A stretch of 42,798 nt of DNA from Armatimonadota bacterium. GTDB taxonomy: Bacteria > Armatimonadota > Fimbriimonadia > Fimbriimonadales > GBS-DC. The translations under genes and the position numbers were made by a program. Shown one piece after another: positions 1-8,178 of the stretch (positions are counted from its first letter, which is position 1; the number at the start of each line of letters is the position of its first letter). The stretch spans positions 1 through 42,798 of the forward strand of contig JAIMAN010000019.1 in assembly GCA_023511915.1 (NCBI GenBank), written 5' to 3'. Below the pieces are notes generated by a model, which was not told the origin of the DNA, did not search any database, and worked only from the letters and a program-made list of their open reading frames with translations.

Positions 1-123
1 GCATACCAACACCGTAGTGTGCCCATCCGCGTTGTCTCCTTTCGGAAGCGCGTGCGCCCTTCCGTCTGTAAATACGCAGCGCGGGGCGCGGAATCCTTCT
101 CGTGCGTCATAGGAATTGAACGC

Positions 124-1275
124 CTAATTTCCCAGCGGCTCCTCGAACAGTCGCAGGTACGGTTCGAATCGGAAGCGTCGGTTGCGGGCGTAGCCTGTGA
201 TTTCGCGCAGGACGCCTAACTTGACCAAGCGATTGACCAGTTGGTTCGCGCCTGCAGGGGTGATGTTGAGCCATTCGCGCACGGTTGCGACAGTAATGAT
301 TGGCTGTTGGAATAGCCGATCCAAGATTCGATGTCCGTTGGCGGCAGCGCGACCAAGCGTCTCCGTAATGCGGGATCGGTAGTCTTCACGCATGCGCAAT
401 ATCGCCGCTGCGGTCTGGCTGGCTTCCGTAGCGACCGCTGCAACGCCGCGCAAGAAGAACGCAAGCCAACCTTCCCAGTCGCCTTCGTCGCGCACGGCTT
501 GAAGCCGCTCGTAATACTCAGAGCGATACCGCTTGAAGTAGTGCGACAGGTAAAGCACAGGATGCGCCAGCAGCTTGCGTTCTGTAAGCAGGAAGGTGAT
601 TAGCAATCGCCCAAGCCGCCCGTTGCCGTCCAAGAACGGGTGTATCGTCTCGAACTGCGCGTGCGCCAGACCCACCTGAATCAGCACAGGGAGCGTCGTG
701 TCGGTGTGCAGGAAGCGTTCGAGGTCTGCGAGCGCGCGGGGCACTTCGTGAGGCGGGGGCGGCACGCAAATCGCCTCGCGCAGCGTGCAGCCCGCAGGAC
801 CAATCCAGTTCTGGGAGGTGCGCAGTTCGCCTGGTCGGAGCTGCCCGCCGCGCACGCCCTGCATCAGTTCGGCGTGAATCTCGCGGATGAGCCGCACAGA
901 GACGGGGAGTTCCTTCAACCGCGCCAGACCGTAGTTCATCGCCCGAACATAGTTGACGACTTCGGCGACATCCGCAGGCGCATCGGGGTCAAGCAGTTGG
1001 GCTTCTGCAGCAAGAAGGTTCTGCAGCGAGCTTTGCGTCCCTTCAATCTGGCTGGAAAGCACCGCCTCTTTCCGCACATACATGTAGACGAAGAGGTCGG
1101 GGTTAGGCAGCGTGAGAATAGCGCCGTCCAGCCGCCCCAGCGCGTAATCTGCCTCTGAAAGCAGCGACTGCAAAGAACCGCTCACCTCCACAGGCGGGTC
1201 AGGCGGCAAAGGCGCTGGAATAAAGGCGCGGTAGCCCTCTGGCTGCATCACATAGTGACCTGCGCGTCCCCTCAT
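124..1275 (-). CDS. Fic family protein (class II AMPylase) with C-terminal winged helix
   Basis: 383 aa. Fic enzymes transfer AMP (or another nucleotide) from ATP to a hydroxyl of a target protein. The catalytic loop HPFLDGNGRLGR (residues 212-223) matches HxFx(D/E)GNGRxxR completely, so the protein should be active. The N-terminal Fic_N-like region carries SSQIEG (74-79), which fits the (S/T)xxxE(G/N) inhibitory helix of class II, self-inhibited Fic proteins. Residues about 325-373 form a winged helix-turn-helix, as in the widespread Fic-wHTH architecture whose role is still unclear. The gene stands alone; no antitoxin-like small gene is adjacent. The start is the first ATG, preceded by AGGTGAGAGG; an ATG nine codons on (MQPEGY) is an alternative. 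The promoter region is unusual (see next entry) and could be bound by the protein's own wHTH; that is inference. Confidence 0.93.
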   Translation of the reverse strand: MRGRAGHYVMQPEGYRAFIPAPLPPDPPVEVSGSLQSLLSEADYALGRLDGAILTLPNPDLFVYMYVRKEAVLSSQIEGTQSSLQNLLAAEAQLLDPDAPADVAEVVNYVRAMNYGLARLKELPVSVRLIREIHAELMQGVRGGQLRPGELRTSQNWIGPAGCTLREAICVPPPPHEVPRALADLERFLHTDTTLPVLIQVGLAHAQFETIHPFLDGNGRLGRLLITFLLTERKLLAHPVLYLSHYFKRYRSEYYERLQAVRDEGDWEGWLAFFLRGVAAVATEASQTAAAILRMREDYRSRITETLGRAAANGHRILDRLFQQPIITVATVREWLNITPAGANQLVNRLVKLGVLREITGYARNRRFRFEPYLRLFEEPLGN

Positions 1276-1287
1276 CCTCTCACCTGC

Positions 1288-1376
1288 GTTGATTATAGCC
1301 GACGCCGCGTCCCATAATCAACAGTGCGTTTATTATACTGCGCCGCCGCGCCCATAGACAACGCAGTGTTGATTAA
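1288..1376 (-). promoter_or_regulatory. Tandem, palindromic promoter region of the fic gene
   Basis: On the minus strand, TTGATT and TATAAT (1292-1297) are 18 bp apart and precede the fic ribosome binding site. The two boxes sit in a perfect 9-bp inverted repeat, GTTGATTAT (1288-1296) and ATAATCAAC (1314-1322). About 40 bp upstream a diverged second copy repeats the pattern: TTGTCT, 18 bp, TATAAT (1332-1337). A further half-site, GTTGATTA, lies at 1368-1375. The symmetry also creates a plus-strand TTGATT/CATAAT pair. Spacing and symmetry suit a dimeric repressor covering the promoter. Confidence 0.6.
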
Positions 1377-1406
1377 GCCGATTCGTCGTGCCGTGCGCCA
1401 GCAGCG

Positions 1407-2279
1407 CTACCCCTTGCTCCCCAACAAATGCGCTGTGAACAGATATTGATGCGCCCAGCCCGCCCACTCGCCGAAGCGGTCGTGGAACCACTCCACCACT
1501 TGCCGATAGGTCTTGTCGGTGAGGCTCTTGTTGGCGAGGTCAGGCATCAGCCACTTGCCGACCGCCTGCCACATGTGGGTGTCGATCGGTACGGCGAGCA
1601 TGTGGTTCAACCCAAACAGTAGCACGCAGTCGGCGACCTTCGCGCCGACGCCGGGCAACTGCATCAGCTCCGCTTTGGCGTCCCAGTAGGGCAGCTCGCG
1701 CAGGCTCTCCAGCCAGCCGTCGCCGCGCTCGGTGAGGGCTTGCGCGGCGGCAATCAGCGTCTTGGCGCGGTAGCCGAAGCCCAGTGCGCGCAGGGTCGCC
1801 TCGTCCGCCTGCGCCAGTCGCTCGGCGGTTGGGAAGGCATAATGCGCCGTGTCGCCGTCGCGGTGAATCGGCTCGCCGTACCGCTCGCACAGCCGCTCGA
1901 TCATGCCCGTGATGCGCGGGATGTTGTTCGCGGGCGTACACAGGAACGAAAACAGGCACTCTTCCGCGCTCAGCCAGTGCATCAGGCGCAGTCCCGGCAG
2001 CGCGTCCACCCACTCTGCCCAGCGTGGGTCGCGGCGGGTCAACTCGTGCTGAACCGCCTTCAGGTCGGTCTCCAAGCGGAACAGGCGGAAAAACAGCGCG
2101 GCGGGCTGCTCGGCAGTGGGCGACTCGATGCGCCAGCGGTTGCCCAACGGTTGCACGATCAGCAAGTGCGCATCGGCGTAGCCCAGCCATCGCCCTCCTT
2201 CCTGCCGCCATCGGAACACCTGCCCGCTTTGCACGCACAGCGGCAAATCCAGTTCCCAAGCTGGAATCGAAACGCGCAT
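1407..2279 (-). CDS. ogg: 8-oxoguanine DNA glycosylase/AP lyase (OGG1 family)
   Basis: 290 aa. Excises 8-oxoguanine opposite C and cleaves the abasic strand (base excision repair). The N-terminal domain has the OGG-type sequence with the SGQVFRW motif. The helix-hairpin-helix with its Gly/Pro-rich loop is LPGVGAKVADCVLLF, which supplies the catalytic Lys; PIDTHMW follows and holds the conserved catalytic Asp. This is the eukaryote-like OGG1 type found in some bacteria, not MutM. It starts 6 nt after the ispH stop, so the two genes are probably one transcript read from the ispH promoter. Confidence 0.9.
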   Translation of the reverse strand: MRVSIPAWELDLPLCVQSGQVFRWRQEGGRWLGYADAHLLIVQPLGNRWRIESPTAEQPAALFFRLFRLETDLKAVQHELTRRDPRWAEWVDALPGLRLMHWLSAEECLFSFLCTPANNIPRITGMIERLCERYGEPIHRDGDTAHYAFPTAERLAQADEATLRALGFGYRAKTLIAAAQALTERGDGWLESLRELPYWDAKAELMQLPGVGAKVADCVLLFGLNHMLAVPIDTHMWQAVGKWLMPDLANKSLTDKTYRQVVEWFHDRFGEWAGWAHQYLFTAHLLGSKG

Positions 2280-2285
2280 GGCGGG

Positions 2286-3251
2286 CTAAAGTGTACCTGA
2301 GCGGTCGCGCGCGGCTTGCGCTTGTGCAATCAGCGTGCGCGGCGGGATGAACTCCACATCCTCGTCCAGCACCTTCAGCGTCTCGACGGTCGCATTCGGG
2401 GCGAGGCTCAGCAGCCTGCCGACAATCGCTTCGGTGGAGCGTTCGGGAGTGGACGCGCCGCTGGTGACGCCAATCACCCGCGCCTGCTGCACCCATTCGG
2501 GGCGCACCTCGTCGGGTTCCAACAACAGGTAAGCAGGCGCGCCGTGCGCTTCGGCGACCTCACGCAGGCGGTTCGAGTTGCTGCTGGTCGTACTGCCGAC
2601 CACCAGCACCAAGTCGCTCTGCTTGGCGAGCGCTTTGACGGCGGTCTGGCGGTTCGTGGTGGCGTAGCAGATGTCCTCCTTTTTGGGCGTCTCAAGGTGT
2701 GGGAAGCGTCGGCGCAGCACGCTGAGGATTTGGTTCACCTCGTCCACGCTGAGGGTGGTCTGCGTGGCGACGGCGAGCGGGACGCCTTCGGGCGGCTGCA
2801 CCTGCTCGGCTTCTTCGAGGTTGTCCACAAGCGTGATTTGGTCGGGCGCGTGCCCCGTGCTGCCCTGCGCCTCCACATGCCCGCGATGCCCGATATACAG
2901 GATGTGATAGCCCTGCCGCGCGAAGCGGGTGATCTCACGATGCACCTTGCTCACCAGCGGGCAGGTCGCATCGACGACATTCAGCCCGCGTTCCTGCGCC
3001 TGCTGACGCACGGCGGGCGAGACTCCATGCGCGCTGAACACCACATTCGAGCCAGGCGGCACATCGTCCAAGTCTTCCACGAAGATCACGCCGCGCTGTT
3101 CGAACGCGCGCACGACATGTTCGTTATGCACAATCGCGTGGCGCACATACAGCGGCGCGCCGAACGCCTCCAGCGCGAGGTCGACCACCTCGATGGCGTA
3201 GGCAACGCCTGCGCAGAACCCGCGCGGCGCCGCCAGCAGCACTTTCTCCAT
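2286..3251 (-). CDS. ispH: 4-hydroxy-3-methylbut-2-enyl diphosphate reductase
   Basis: 321 aa from the chosen start. Last step of the MEP pathway: converts HMBPP to IPP and DMAPP using a [4Fe-4S] cluster. The three cluster cysteines are visible in GFCAGV (near residue 12), DATCPLV and DICYATTNRQ, and the HAIVHNEHVV and FSAHGV motifs are intact. The ORF track starts 11 codons earlier, but MEKVLLAAPRGFCAGV is the family's normal N-terminus. A -10-like box TACACT lies 8 nt before this ATG, which also argues against the longer form. Upstream member of the ispH-ogg pair and divergent from the secreted protein gene at 3347. Confidence 0.95.
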   Translation of the reverse strand: MEKVLLAAPRGFCAGVAYAIEVVDLALEAFGAPLYVRHAIVHNEHVVRAFEQRGVIFVEDLDDVPPGSNVVFSAHGVSPAVRQQAQERGLNVVDATCPLVSKVHREITRFARQGYHILYIGHRGHVEAQGSTGHAPDQITLVDNLEEAEQVQPPEGVPLAVATQTTLSVDEVNQILSVLRRRFPHLETPKKEDICYATTNRQTAVKALAKQSDLVLVVGSTTSSNSNRLREVAEAHGAPAYLLLEPDEVRPEWVQQARVIGVTSGASTPERSTEAIVGRLLSLAPNATVETLKVLDEDVEFIPPRTLIAQAQAARDRSGTL

Positions 3252-3259
3252 CGCCCCGA

Positions 3260-3265
3260 AGTGTA
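3260..3265 (-). promoter_or_regulatory. -10 box of ispH, probably leaderless
   Basis: TACACT preceded by CAGG, with 8 nt to the ATG. A start site about 7 nt downstream of the hexamer would fall at the start codon. No Shine-Dalgarno sequence fits in the remaining space. Confidence 0.45.
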
Positions 3266-3318
3266 CCTGATTCGGGGTCTGCACGGGGCAGTGCGACCCG
3301 ATTGGCGCAAAAATGGTG

Positions 3319-3324
3319 TATAAT
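3319..3324 (+). promoter_or_regulatory. -10 box of the beta-propeller/dockerin-like gene
   Basis: TATAAT 22 nt before the start codon, followed by the ribosome binding site GGAAAGGAG at about 3331-3339. I see no convincing -35 box at the expected distance. Confidence 0.5.
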
Positions 3325-3346
3325 ACACAGGGAAAGGAGCCCGCCT

Positions 3347-4903
3347 ATGAAACGCATCGGGATAGCAGGGGCGACCCTGTGCTTGGGATTGCTGAGCGCG
3401 CCGAGTTGGGCGCAGTTGCAGCCGAACGCGCCGTGGCCGGCGTTTGGCAAGGACTACCAAAACTCGCGCCGCACGACGCTGGGCGCGCCGACCAACGGTA
3501 GTATCCGCTGGATTTACAGCGCGGGCAGCTTCACCTTCAGTTCGCCGATTGTGGCGGCGGACGGCACGATATACTTTGGGGCGACGGGCGGGGTGTACGC
3601 CGTGCGCCCGAACGGGACGCTCCGCTGGCGCTGGAACGCAGGCTACTCCGCGGCGACCTCCACGCCCGCGATTGACGCCAACGGCGTCGTGTACGCGCTG
3701 GTCAACCCGTCGGACGCAATCTTGGTCGCGCTCAACGGCAGCACGGGCGCGCTACTCTGGAGCCTGTATCTGGGCGGGTCGAATGTGCTCTCTTCCCCTG
3801 CTATCGGTCCCGACGGGCGCATCTATGTGACCAACGGCGAGGTTCCCGGGGGCTACCTCTACTGCATCAACACGGACGGCACGATTGCGTGGCGGCTGTA
3901 TCTGGGGATGGAAGCCAACAGCACGCCCTGCTTCGGCAGCGACGGCGCGATTTATGTCGGCTCGGCGCGCCACTTGAACGCCGTCAACCCCGACGGCACT
4001 TTCCGCTGGCGATTCCCCGTCTTCTACCCCGTGCAGGGGTCGATCGGTATTTCGGGCAGTCGCGTCTTTTTCGGCGCGTGGGACAACGCGTTCCGCGTGG
4101 TGAACCTGTCGGGCGTGCAGCAGTGGCTGGCGCCGTTGAACTCGCCGATGGAGAGCGGCGTCGCGTTCACGGCTGACCGTGTCTACTTCACTTTCAACCT
4201 CAACGAGCTGCGCGCCTATAGCCATACAGGCGCGCTGCAATGGCGTCACAGCGGCGCCTACCGCGCCAGCACGCCTGCTGTGGGCGCAGACGGCGTGGTC
4301 TACGCTGTGGGCAACCGCGGCAGTACGATGTATGCCCTCAACCCTGCCAACGGGCTGGTGCGCTGGGCAACGGGTATTGGTACGGCGAACTGGTACGGCT
4401 CGCCCGCAATCGGCGGCGACGGCACGGTCTATGTGGTCAACGGCGATGGGCGGCTTTACGCCTTCGGTCCGCTGGGCGGCTTTTTGTGGGCGGGCGGCGA
4501 TGTGGACGGCTGGGACGGCGACTACACAGGCACAACCGCCGTCGTGCAGTTCTATCAAGGCGACGAACTCAAATACGAGATGGTCGCGCCCGTGAACCCC
4601 GACGGAACCGTCGAACTGAACGACACGCCTGTCGGCGTCCACGACATCAAGGTGCGCATCCACAACTCGCTCTTTGGGCGCGCGCCCAGCGTCGCGCTGG
4701 AAGTTGACCGACCCGCCGCCATCCAAGTGCGCCTGCTCAACGGCGATGTGAACGCCGACAATATCGTGGACGACGCCGACCTGCTGTATATCCTGATGCA
4801 CTACGGGCAGCACGCGCCCGACTATGACCTCAACGGCGACGCCCTGATTGACGACGCCGACCTGATGATTGTGCTGTTCAACTTCGGCGCAATCGGCGAA
4901 TAG
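3347..4903 (+). CDS. Secreted PQQ-like beta-propeller protein with C-terminal dockerin-like domain
   Basis: 518 aa from the chosen start. The ATG after GGAAAGGAG gives a clean Sec signal peptide (MKRIGIAGATLCLGLLSAPSWA), while the ORF-track start 15 codons earlier does not. Residues about 30-400 hold repeated units with patterns such as SPAIGPDGRIYV and TPAVGADGVVYAV, which is the PQQ-like (YVTN/outer membrane assembly B-like) beta-propeller repeat. No enzyme active site is evident. The last 55 residues hold two Ca-binding loops, GDVNADNIVDDADLLYILM and DLNGDALIDDADLMIVLF, arranged as in a dockerin. A near-identical tail occurs in the protein at 29529. No cohesin is encoded in the window, so the tail's partner is unknown; it may anchor or sort the protein outside the cell. 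Confidence 0.82.
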   Translation: MKRIGIAGATLCLGLLSAPSWAQLQPNAPWPAFGKDYQNSRRTTLGAPTNGSIRWIYSAGSFTFSSPIVAADGTIYFGATGGVYAVRPNGTLRWRWNAGYSAATSTPAIDANGVVYALVNPSDAILVALNGSTGALLWSLYLGGSNVLSSPAIGPDGRIYVTNGEVPGGYLYCINTDGTIAWRLYLGMEANSTPCFGSDGAIYVGSARHLNAVNPDGTFRWRFPVFYPVQGSIGISGSRVFFGAWDNAFRVVNLSGVQQWLAPLNSPMESGVAFTADRVYFTFNLNELRAYSHTGALQWRHSGAYRASTPAVGADGVVYAVGNRGSTMYALNPANGLVRWATGIGTANWYGSPAIGGDGTVYVVNGDGRLYAFGPLGGFLWAGGDVDGWDGDYTGTTAVVQFYQGDELKYEMVAPVNPDGTVELNDTPVGVHDIKVRIHNSLFGRAPSVALEVDRPAAIQVRLLNGDVNADNIVDDADLLYILMHYGQHAPDYDLNGDALIDDADLMIVLFNFGAIGE

Positions 4904-4931
4904 GGCAAATTCCGCGCCGAAAGTAGCAGGA

Positions 4932-4969
4932 GCCTCCAGCGCAGGGTAGAATAGATGCTCGCTGGAGGC
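4932..4969 (+). terminator. Hairpin terminator overlapping the next gene's ribosome binding site
   Basis: Perfect 10-bp arms GCCTCCAGCG (4932-4941) and CGCTGGAGGC (4960-4969) with an 18-nt loop, followed by CTTTT. It ends the dockerin-like gene. The 3' arm contains GGAGG (4964-4968), the Shine-Dalgarno sequence of the gene at 4978, so read-through RNA would have that site paired and masked. Confidence 0.65.
4947..4952 (+). promoter_or_regulatory. -10 box inside the terminator loop, for the 4978 gene
   Basis: TAGAAT preceded by CAGGG, the same G-rich extension seen at other promoters here. A start about 7 nt downstream falls at 4959-4960, exactly where the hairpin's 3' arm begins. That RNA would lack the 5' arm and leave GGAGG free. 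Confidence 0.5.
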
Positions 4970-4977
4970 CTTTTGGT

Positions 4978-5949
4978 ATGCCCATACGGATTGGCTTCGT
5001 CGGGATTGGCTGGATTGCGGGCACGCACATGGATGCGCTCAGCCAACTGGAAGACGCGCAGCCTATCGCGTTTTGCGACCTCGATTCGGAGCGCGCCGAA
5101 CGCGCTGCCGCGCGCTTTGGCGGACGCGCCTACACCGACTGGCGCACCATGCTGAACGCCGAACCGCTGGACGCGCTCTACATCTGCCTACCGCCGCATG
5201 CGCACGACGGGGTAGAAATCGCCGCCGCCGAGCGTGGGATTCACCTGTTTGTGGAAAAGCCCGTCGCACGCGACTTGGACTACGCCCGTCGCGTCGAGGA
5301 AGCCATCCAAAAGGCGGGCGTCATCTGCTCGGTTGGCTACCACTTCCGCTACTACGGCGCAACGGAGCGGGCGAAAGAGCGATTGCAGGGACTGCCCGTG
5401 CTGATGGTCAAAGGCGCGTGGGACGGCGGGATGCCCACAGGCACCCTCTGGTGGCGCAAGCACGCCCTCTCCGGCGGGCAACAGGTCGAGCAGACCACGC
5501 ACATCTTCGACCTCGCACGCTACTTGGTGGGCGAAATCGTAGAGGTGTTCACCTTCAGCCAGAATAACCCCGCCTTACTGCACCATCCCGACGGCGATGT
5601 GAATGTGGCGGATGTGGTCTGCCTCAAGTTCGCAAACGGCGCGGTCGGCGTCATCACCGATACCAACGGACTGCACGCCCCTGGCGAGGTCGGACTGAAG
5701 GTCTACACACCAGAGCGCGTCGTTGAGGTATCATGGGGGCGCATGGTGGAAACGGAGGCGAACCGCAAGGAAGAGTATCACTCGCGCGACAACCCGTATT
5801 TGCGCGAGTCGGAGGCGTTTCTGACGGCGATCCGCACGGGCGATCGGAGCCAGATTCGCTGCGATTACAGCGATGCTATGCGCACGCTTGCCGTGACCTT
5901 GGCGGCGGACGAGTCGGGAAGAAAGGGCAGTTTGCTAACGATTGGCTGA
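4978..5949 (+). CDS. Gfo/Idh/MocA family NAD(P)-dependent oxidoreductase
   Basis: 323 aa. The Rossmann motif GFVGIGWIAGTH is at the N-terminus, followed by the family signatures CLPPHAHDGVEI and the dinucleotide/substrate motif EKPVA (the E-K-P triplet near residue 97). The C-terminal Gfo/Idh/MocA domain contains the GGQQVEQTTHIFDLARYLVG stretch with the catalytic-region His. Members oxidise or reduce sugars and inositols; the substrate cannot be read from sequence. It is the first gene of the polysaccharide cluster, ending 1 nt before the flippase start, so it may make or modify a sugar for that polymer. Its own promoter and masked ribosome binding site suggest separate control from the gene upstream. 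Confidence 0.9.
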   Translation: MPIRIGFVGIGWIAGTHMDALSQLEDAQPIAFCDLDSERAERAAARFGGRAYTDWRTMLNAEPLDALYICLPPHAHDGVEIAAAERGIHLFVEKPVARDLDYARRVEEAIQKAGVICSVGYHFRYYGATERAKERLQGLPVLMVKGAWDGGMPTGTLWWRKHALSGGQQVEQTTHIFDLARYLVGEIVEVFTFSQNNPALLHHPDGDVNVADVVCLKFANGAVGVITDTNGLHAPGEVGLKVYTPERVVEVSWGRMVETEANRKEEYHSRDNPYLRESEAFLTAIRTGDRSQIRCDYSDAMRTLAVTLAADESGRKGSLLTIG

Positions 5950-5950
5950 A

Positions 5951-7288
5951 ATGCGCGCCCTTCGAAGAGTGTTTCAACAGGTGATTCACTCTGACTCACT
6001 CTTGCGTCGTCGGCTGATACGCGCCATACGCTGGTCAGTTTTAGGGGCGGGCGCTGCGCAAGCGGCCTACTTACTGGCGTCTATCCTGATTGCACGGTTA
6101 TTGGGCAACGAGGACTTCGGACGACTGGGCTTGATGCAGCTTACGCTCAACACGCTCGTGACGCTCATTTCACCAAGTGTCGGGTGGTCGATTATGCGCG
6201 CCGCCGCGATGATGCACGCGCAGGAACGCGAAGCATTAGCCCCTCTGCTCAACTCGTTGATGATGGTCGGTACCCTTACCAGTGGTTGTCTGAGTGTGGG
6301 CTTGCTGCTGCTTACACCGATGATTTGTACCTATTGGTTTGCAGACCCCAGGTCGATAGCCGCGTTTCAGATCGGCGCGCTCTCGGTGTTTGCGAACAGC
6401 TACTTCTCGTTGGTTGTGAGCCTGTTTGCGGGGCTGGAGGCGTTTCGCGGCGTGGCGCTACTCAATACTGTGCGTGGCTTCCTGCTCGGCGCGCTGATGC
6501 TTACGGGCGCGTACTGGGGCGGCTTGAACGGCGCGGCAGTAGGTTTCACAGTAGCCAGCGCGTTGGGCGCGGCAATTGCGTGGTATGTTATGCGGCGCGT
6601 GCTGCACCACTACCACCTCAGCCTACACGCGCACAACTGGCAAAGAGCATACCAACTGCTTGCTCAGATCTCGCTGCCTTCGTTTCTCTCGACGGTTGTC
6701 GGCTCGTTCACCTTGTGGGCAGGCGGCGTGTTCTTAGTGCGACATCCCGACGGATTGCACCAAGTCGCTGTGTTTAACGCCTCAAATCAGTGGAAATCGG
6801 TGTTGTTGTTTCTACCGACCCAGATTAGCCAAGCCAGTGCGCCGATTATGGCAAACCTTTGGGGGCAGGGCGATCTCAGCCGTCTCCAAGCGGTTATTCG
6901 TTCCAACCTGCTTTTGGTGCTGCTTACCTACGGGCTGCCATGTGCGGCGGTTCTGGTGTTCAGCTCGTATCTGCTGCATCTCTACCTACTTGCAGGCGCC
7001 CAAGAGACACACGCGCTACGACTGCTTACGCTCTCAGGTCTAATGTCCGCTTTGTGTAGCGTGATGGGGTACACGATGATTGCGATGGGCAAAGGCTGGC
7101 AAGCGGTGTCGGTCAACCTGCTTTGGATGGCGATTTTCCTGACACTTACTGCGTTGTGGCTTGCGCAGGGCGCACTCGGGCTCTCCAAAAGCTATCTGAT
7201 CTCTTACTCCGTTCTGTTTATCGTTGCTCTAAGCTATGTGAGCTATGTTTTAGTGAGGCAGAGGGAGGTGATTCTGCGATGTTCCTGA
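5951..7288 (+). CDS. Oligosaccharide flippase (Wzx-type, MOP superfamily)
   Basis: 445 aa. A multi-pass membrane protein with about 12-14 hydrophobic segments and the MOP/RfbX-type N-terminal pattern SILIARLLGNEDFGRLGLMQ, typical of Wzx proteins that flip undecaprenyl-PP-linked oligosaccharides across the inner membrane. The ORF track begins at a TTG; I prefer the ATG at 5951, one nt after the upstream stop, which suits translational coupling because no Shine-Dalgarno sequence is visible. It overlaps the next gene by 10 nt. With the Wzy-like gene at 11593 and the initiating transferase at 16866 it defines a Wzx/Wzy-dependent pathway. Confidence 0.85.
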   Translation: MRALRRVFQQVIHSDSLLRRRLIRAIRWSVLGAGAAQAAYLLASILIARLLGNEDFGRLGLMQLTLNTLVTLISPSVGWSIMRAAAMMHAQEREALAPLLNSLMMVGTLTSGCLSVGLLLLTPMICTYWFADPRSIAAFQIGALSVFANSYFSLVVSLFAGLEAFRGVALLNTVRGFLLGALMLTGAYWGGLNGAAVGFTVASALGAAIAWYVMRRVLHHYHLSLHAHNWQRAYQLLAQISLPSFLSTVVGSFTLWAGGVFLVRHPDGLHQVAVFNASNQWKSVLLFLPTQISQASAPIMANLWGQGDLSRLQAVIRSNLLLVLLTYGLPCAAVLVFSSYLLHLYLLAGAQETHALRLLTLSGLMSALCSVMGYTMIAMGKGWQAVSVNLLWMAIFLTLTALWLAQGALGLSKSYLISYSVLFIVALSYVSYVLVRQREVILRCS

Positions 7289-8169
7289 CCCTTGCACGAA
7301 AAGTAATCCATTCGCAGCGCGCCAAGCGCATCGAGGCAATGCACGGGCAACCCCAGTGGCGCAAAGTGCCCGCAGGATTCTGGATGTATATCGACCCCAA
7401 CGAGTGGTTTGGCAAAACGGTGTTGATGGGATACTACGAGTCACACTTGGTCTACTTGATTCATCAGGTGTGCCGCTACGGGGATGTGTGCGTTGATATT
7501 GGCGCGAATCAGGGGTACTTCGCGCTTCACATGGCGCGAAAGGTTGGCGTGGCGGGGTGTGTAATCGCTATCGAGCCGATTGAACCGACATACGCACGCT
7601 TAGTGGCGAACATACAGCGTAATCGCGTGCCGCAGATACACTGCGTTCCGCGCGCGGCTGGCGCGTGCGTGCAGTCTCTCGAGATGTGGTATGACCCTGC
7701 AGAAAGCGGTTATGCCTCGGTCTATAATCGCCCCTCAGAGCAAGCCACGCGCATCACCATTCAAGTGGAGCCAGTCGATACTATTCTCGAACAACATCTG
7801 ACCCCCCAGCAGCTGGACAAACTCATTTTCGCCAAAATCGATGTGGAAGGCTTTGAACCAGCAGTGCTGGAAGGGTTTCGGCGTACGCTTCAACGGAGCC
7901 AGCCGCTGCTCTGGATCGAGAAGAACCCGAACTGCCTCCAGAAAGGGGGATACACTGTTTCGGACATCACACGCCCGCTATGCGAGCTGGGCTATCATAT
8001 CTATGAACCGTCGTTCCATCGAAACTTTCTCGGGATTGCCAGTCTCACCTTGACCCCCGCAGATATTCACAGCGAGCGTTTTAATACCGAGTTCGATGAT
8101 ATTATTGCGGTCGTTCCGCGCTCTATCGGTTGGGAACGACTACAGCGCCGTCGAATCCATATTCGCTAA
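7279..8169 (+). CDS. FkbM family methyltransferase
   Basis: 296 aa. An SAM-dependent O-methyltransferase fold: motif I is VDIGANQGYFALHMA, the acidic end of strand 2 is VIAIEPIEPTY, and FAKIDVEGFEPAVLEGF is the FkbM-specific motif. In surface polysaccharide clusters these enzymes usually methylate sugar hydroxyls. The long ORF-track start is rejected: ATG 7279 follows GAGGGAGGTG closely and gives normal family length. It overlaps the end of the flippase gene. Confidence 0.88.
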   Translation: MFLTLARKVIHSQRAKRIEAMHGQPQWRKVPAGFWMYIDPNEWFGKTVLMGYYESHLVYLIHQVCRYGDVCVDIGANQGYFALHMARKVGVAGCVIAIEPIEPTYARLVANIQRNRVPQIHCVPRAAGACVQSLEMWYDPAESGYASVYNRPSEQATRITIQVEPVDTILEQHLTPQQLDKLIFAKIDVEGFEPAVLEGFRRTLQRSQPLLWIEKNPNCLQKGGYTVSDITRPLCELGYHIYEPSFHRNFLGIASLTLTPADIHSERFNTEFDDIIAVVPRSIGWERLQRRRIHIR

Positions 8170-8178
8170 GGAGACGCC

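Noticed and set aside
1-123. Possible gene or RNA before the Fic gene
   Set aside because: Only a short ORF with no features; nothing supportable at the window edge.
2316-3323. Plus-strand ORF (335 aa) opposite ispH
   Set aside because: Antisense shadow of ispH with no recognisable domain.
3752-4813. Minus-strand ORF (353 aa) opposite the beta-propeller gene
   Set aside because: Antisense of repeated beta-propeller codons; Val/Asp/His-rich with no family features.
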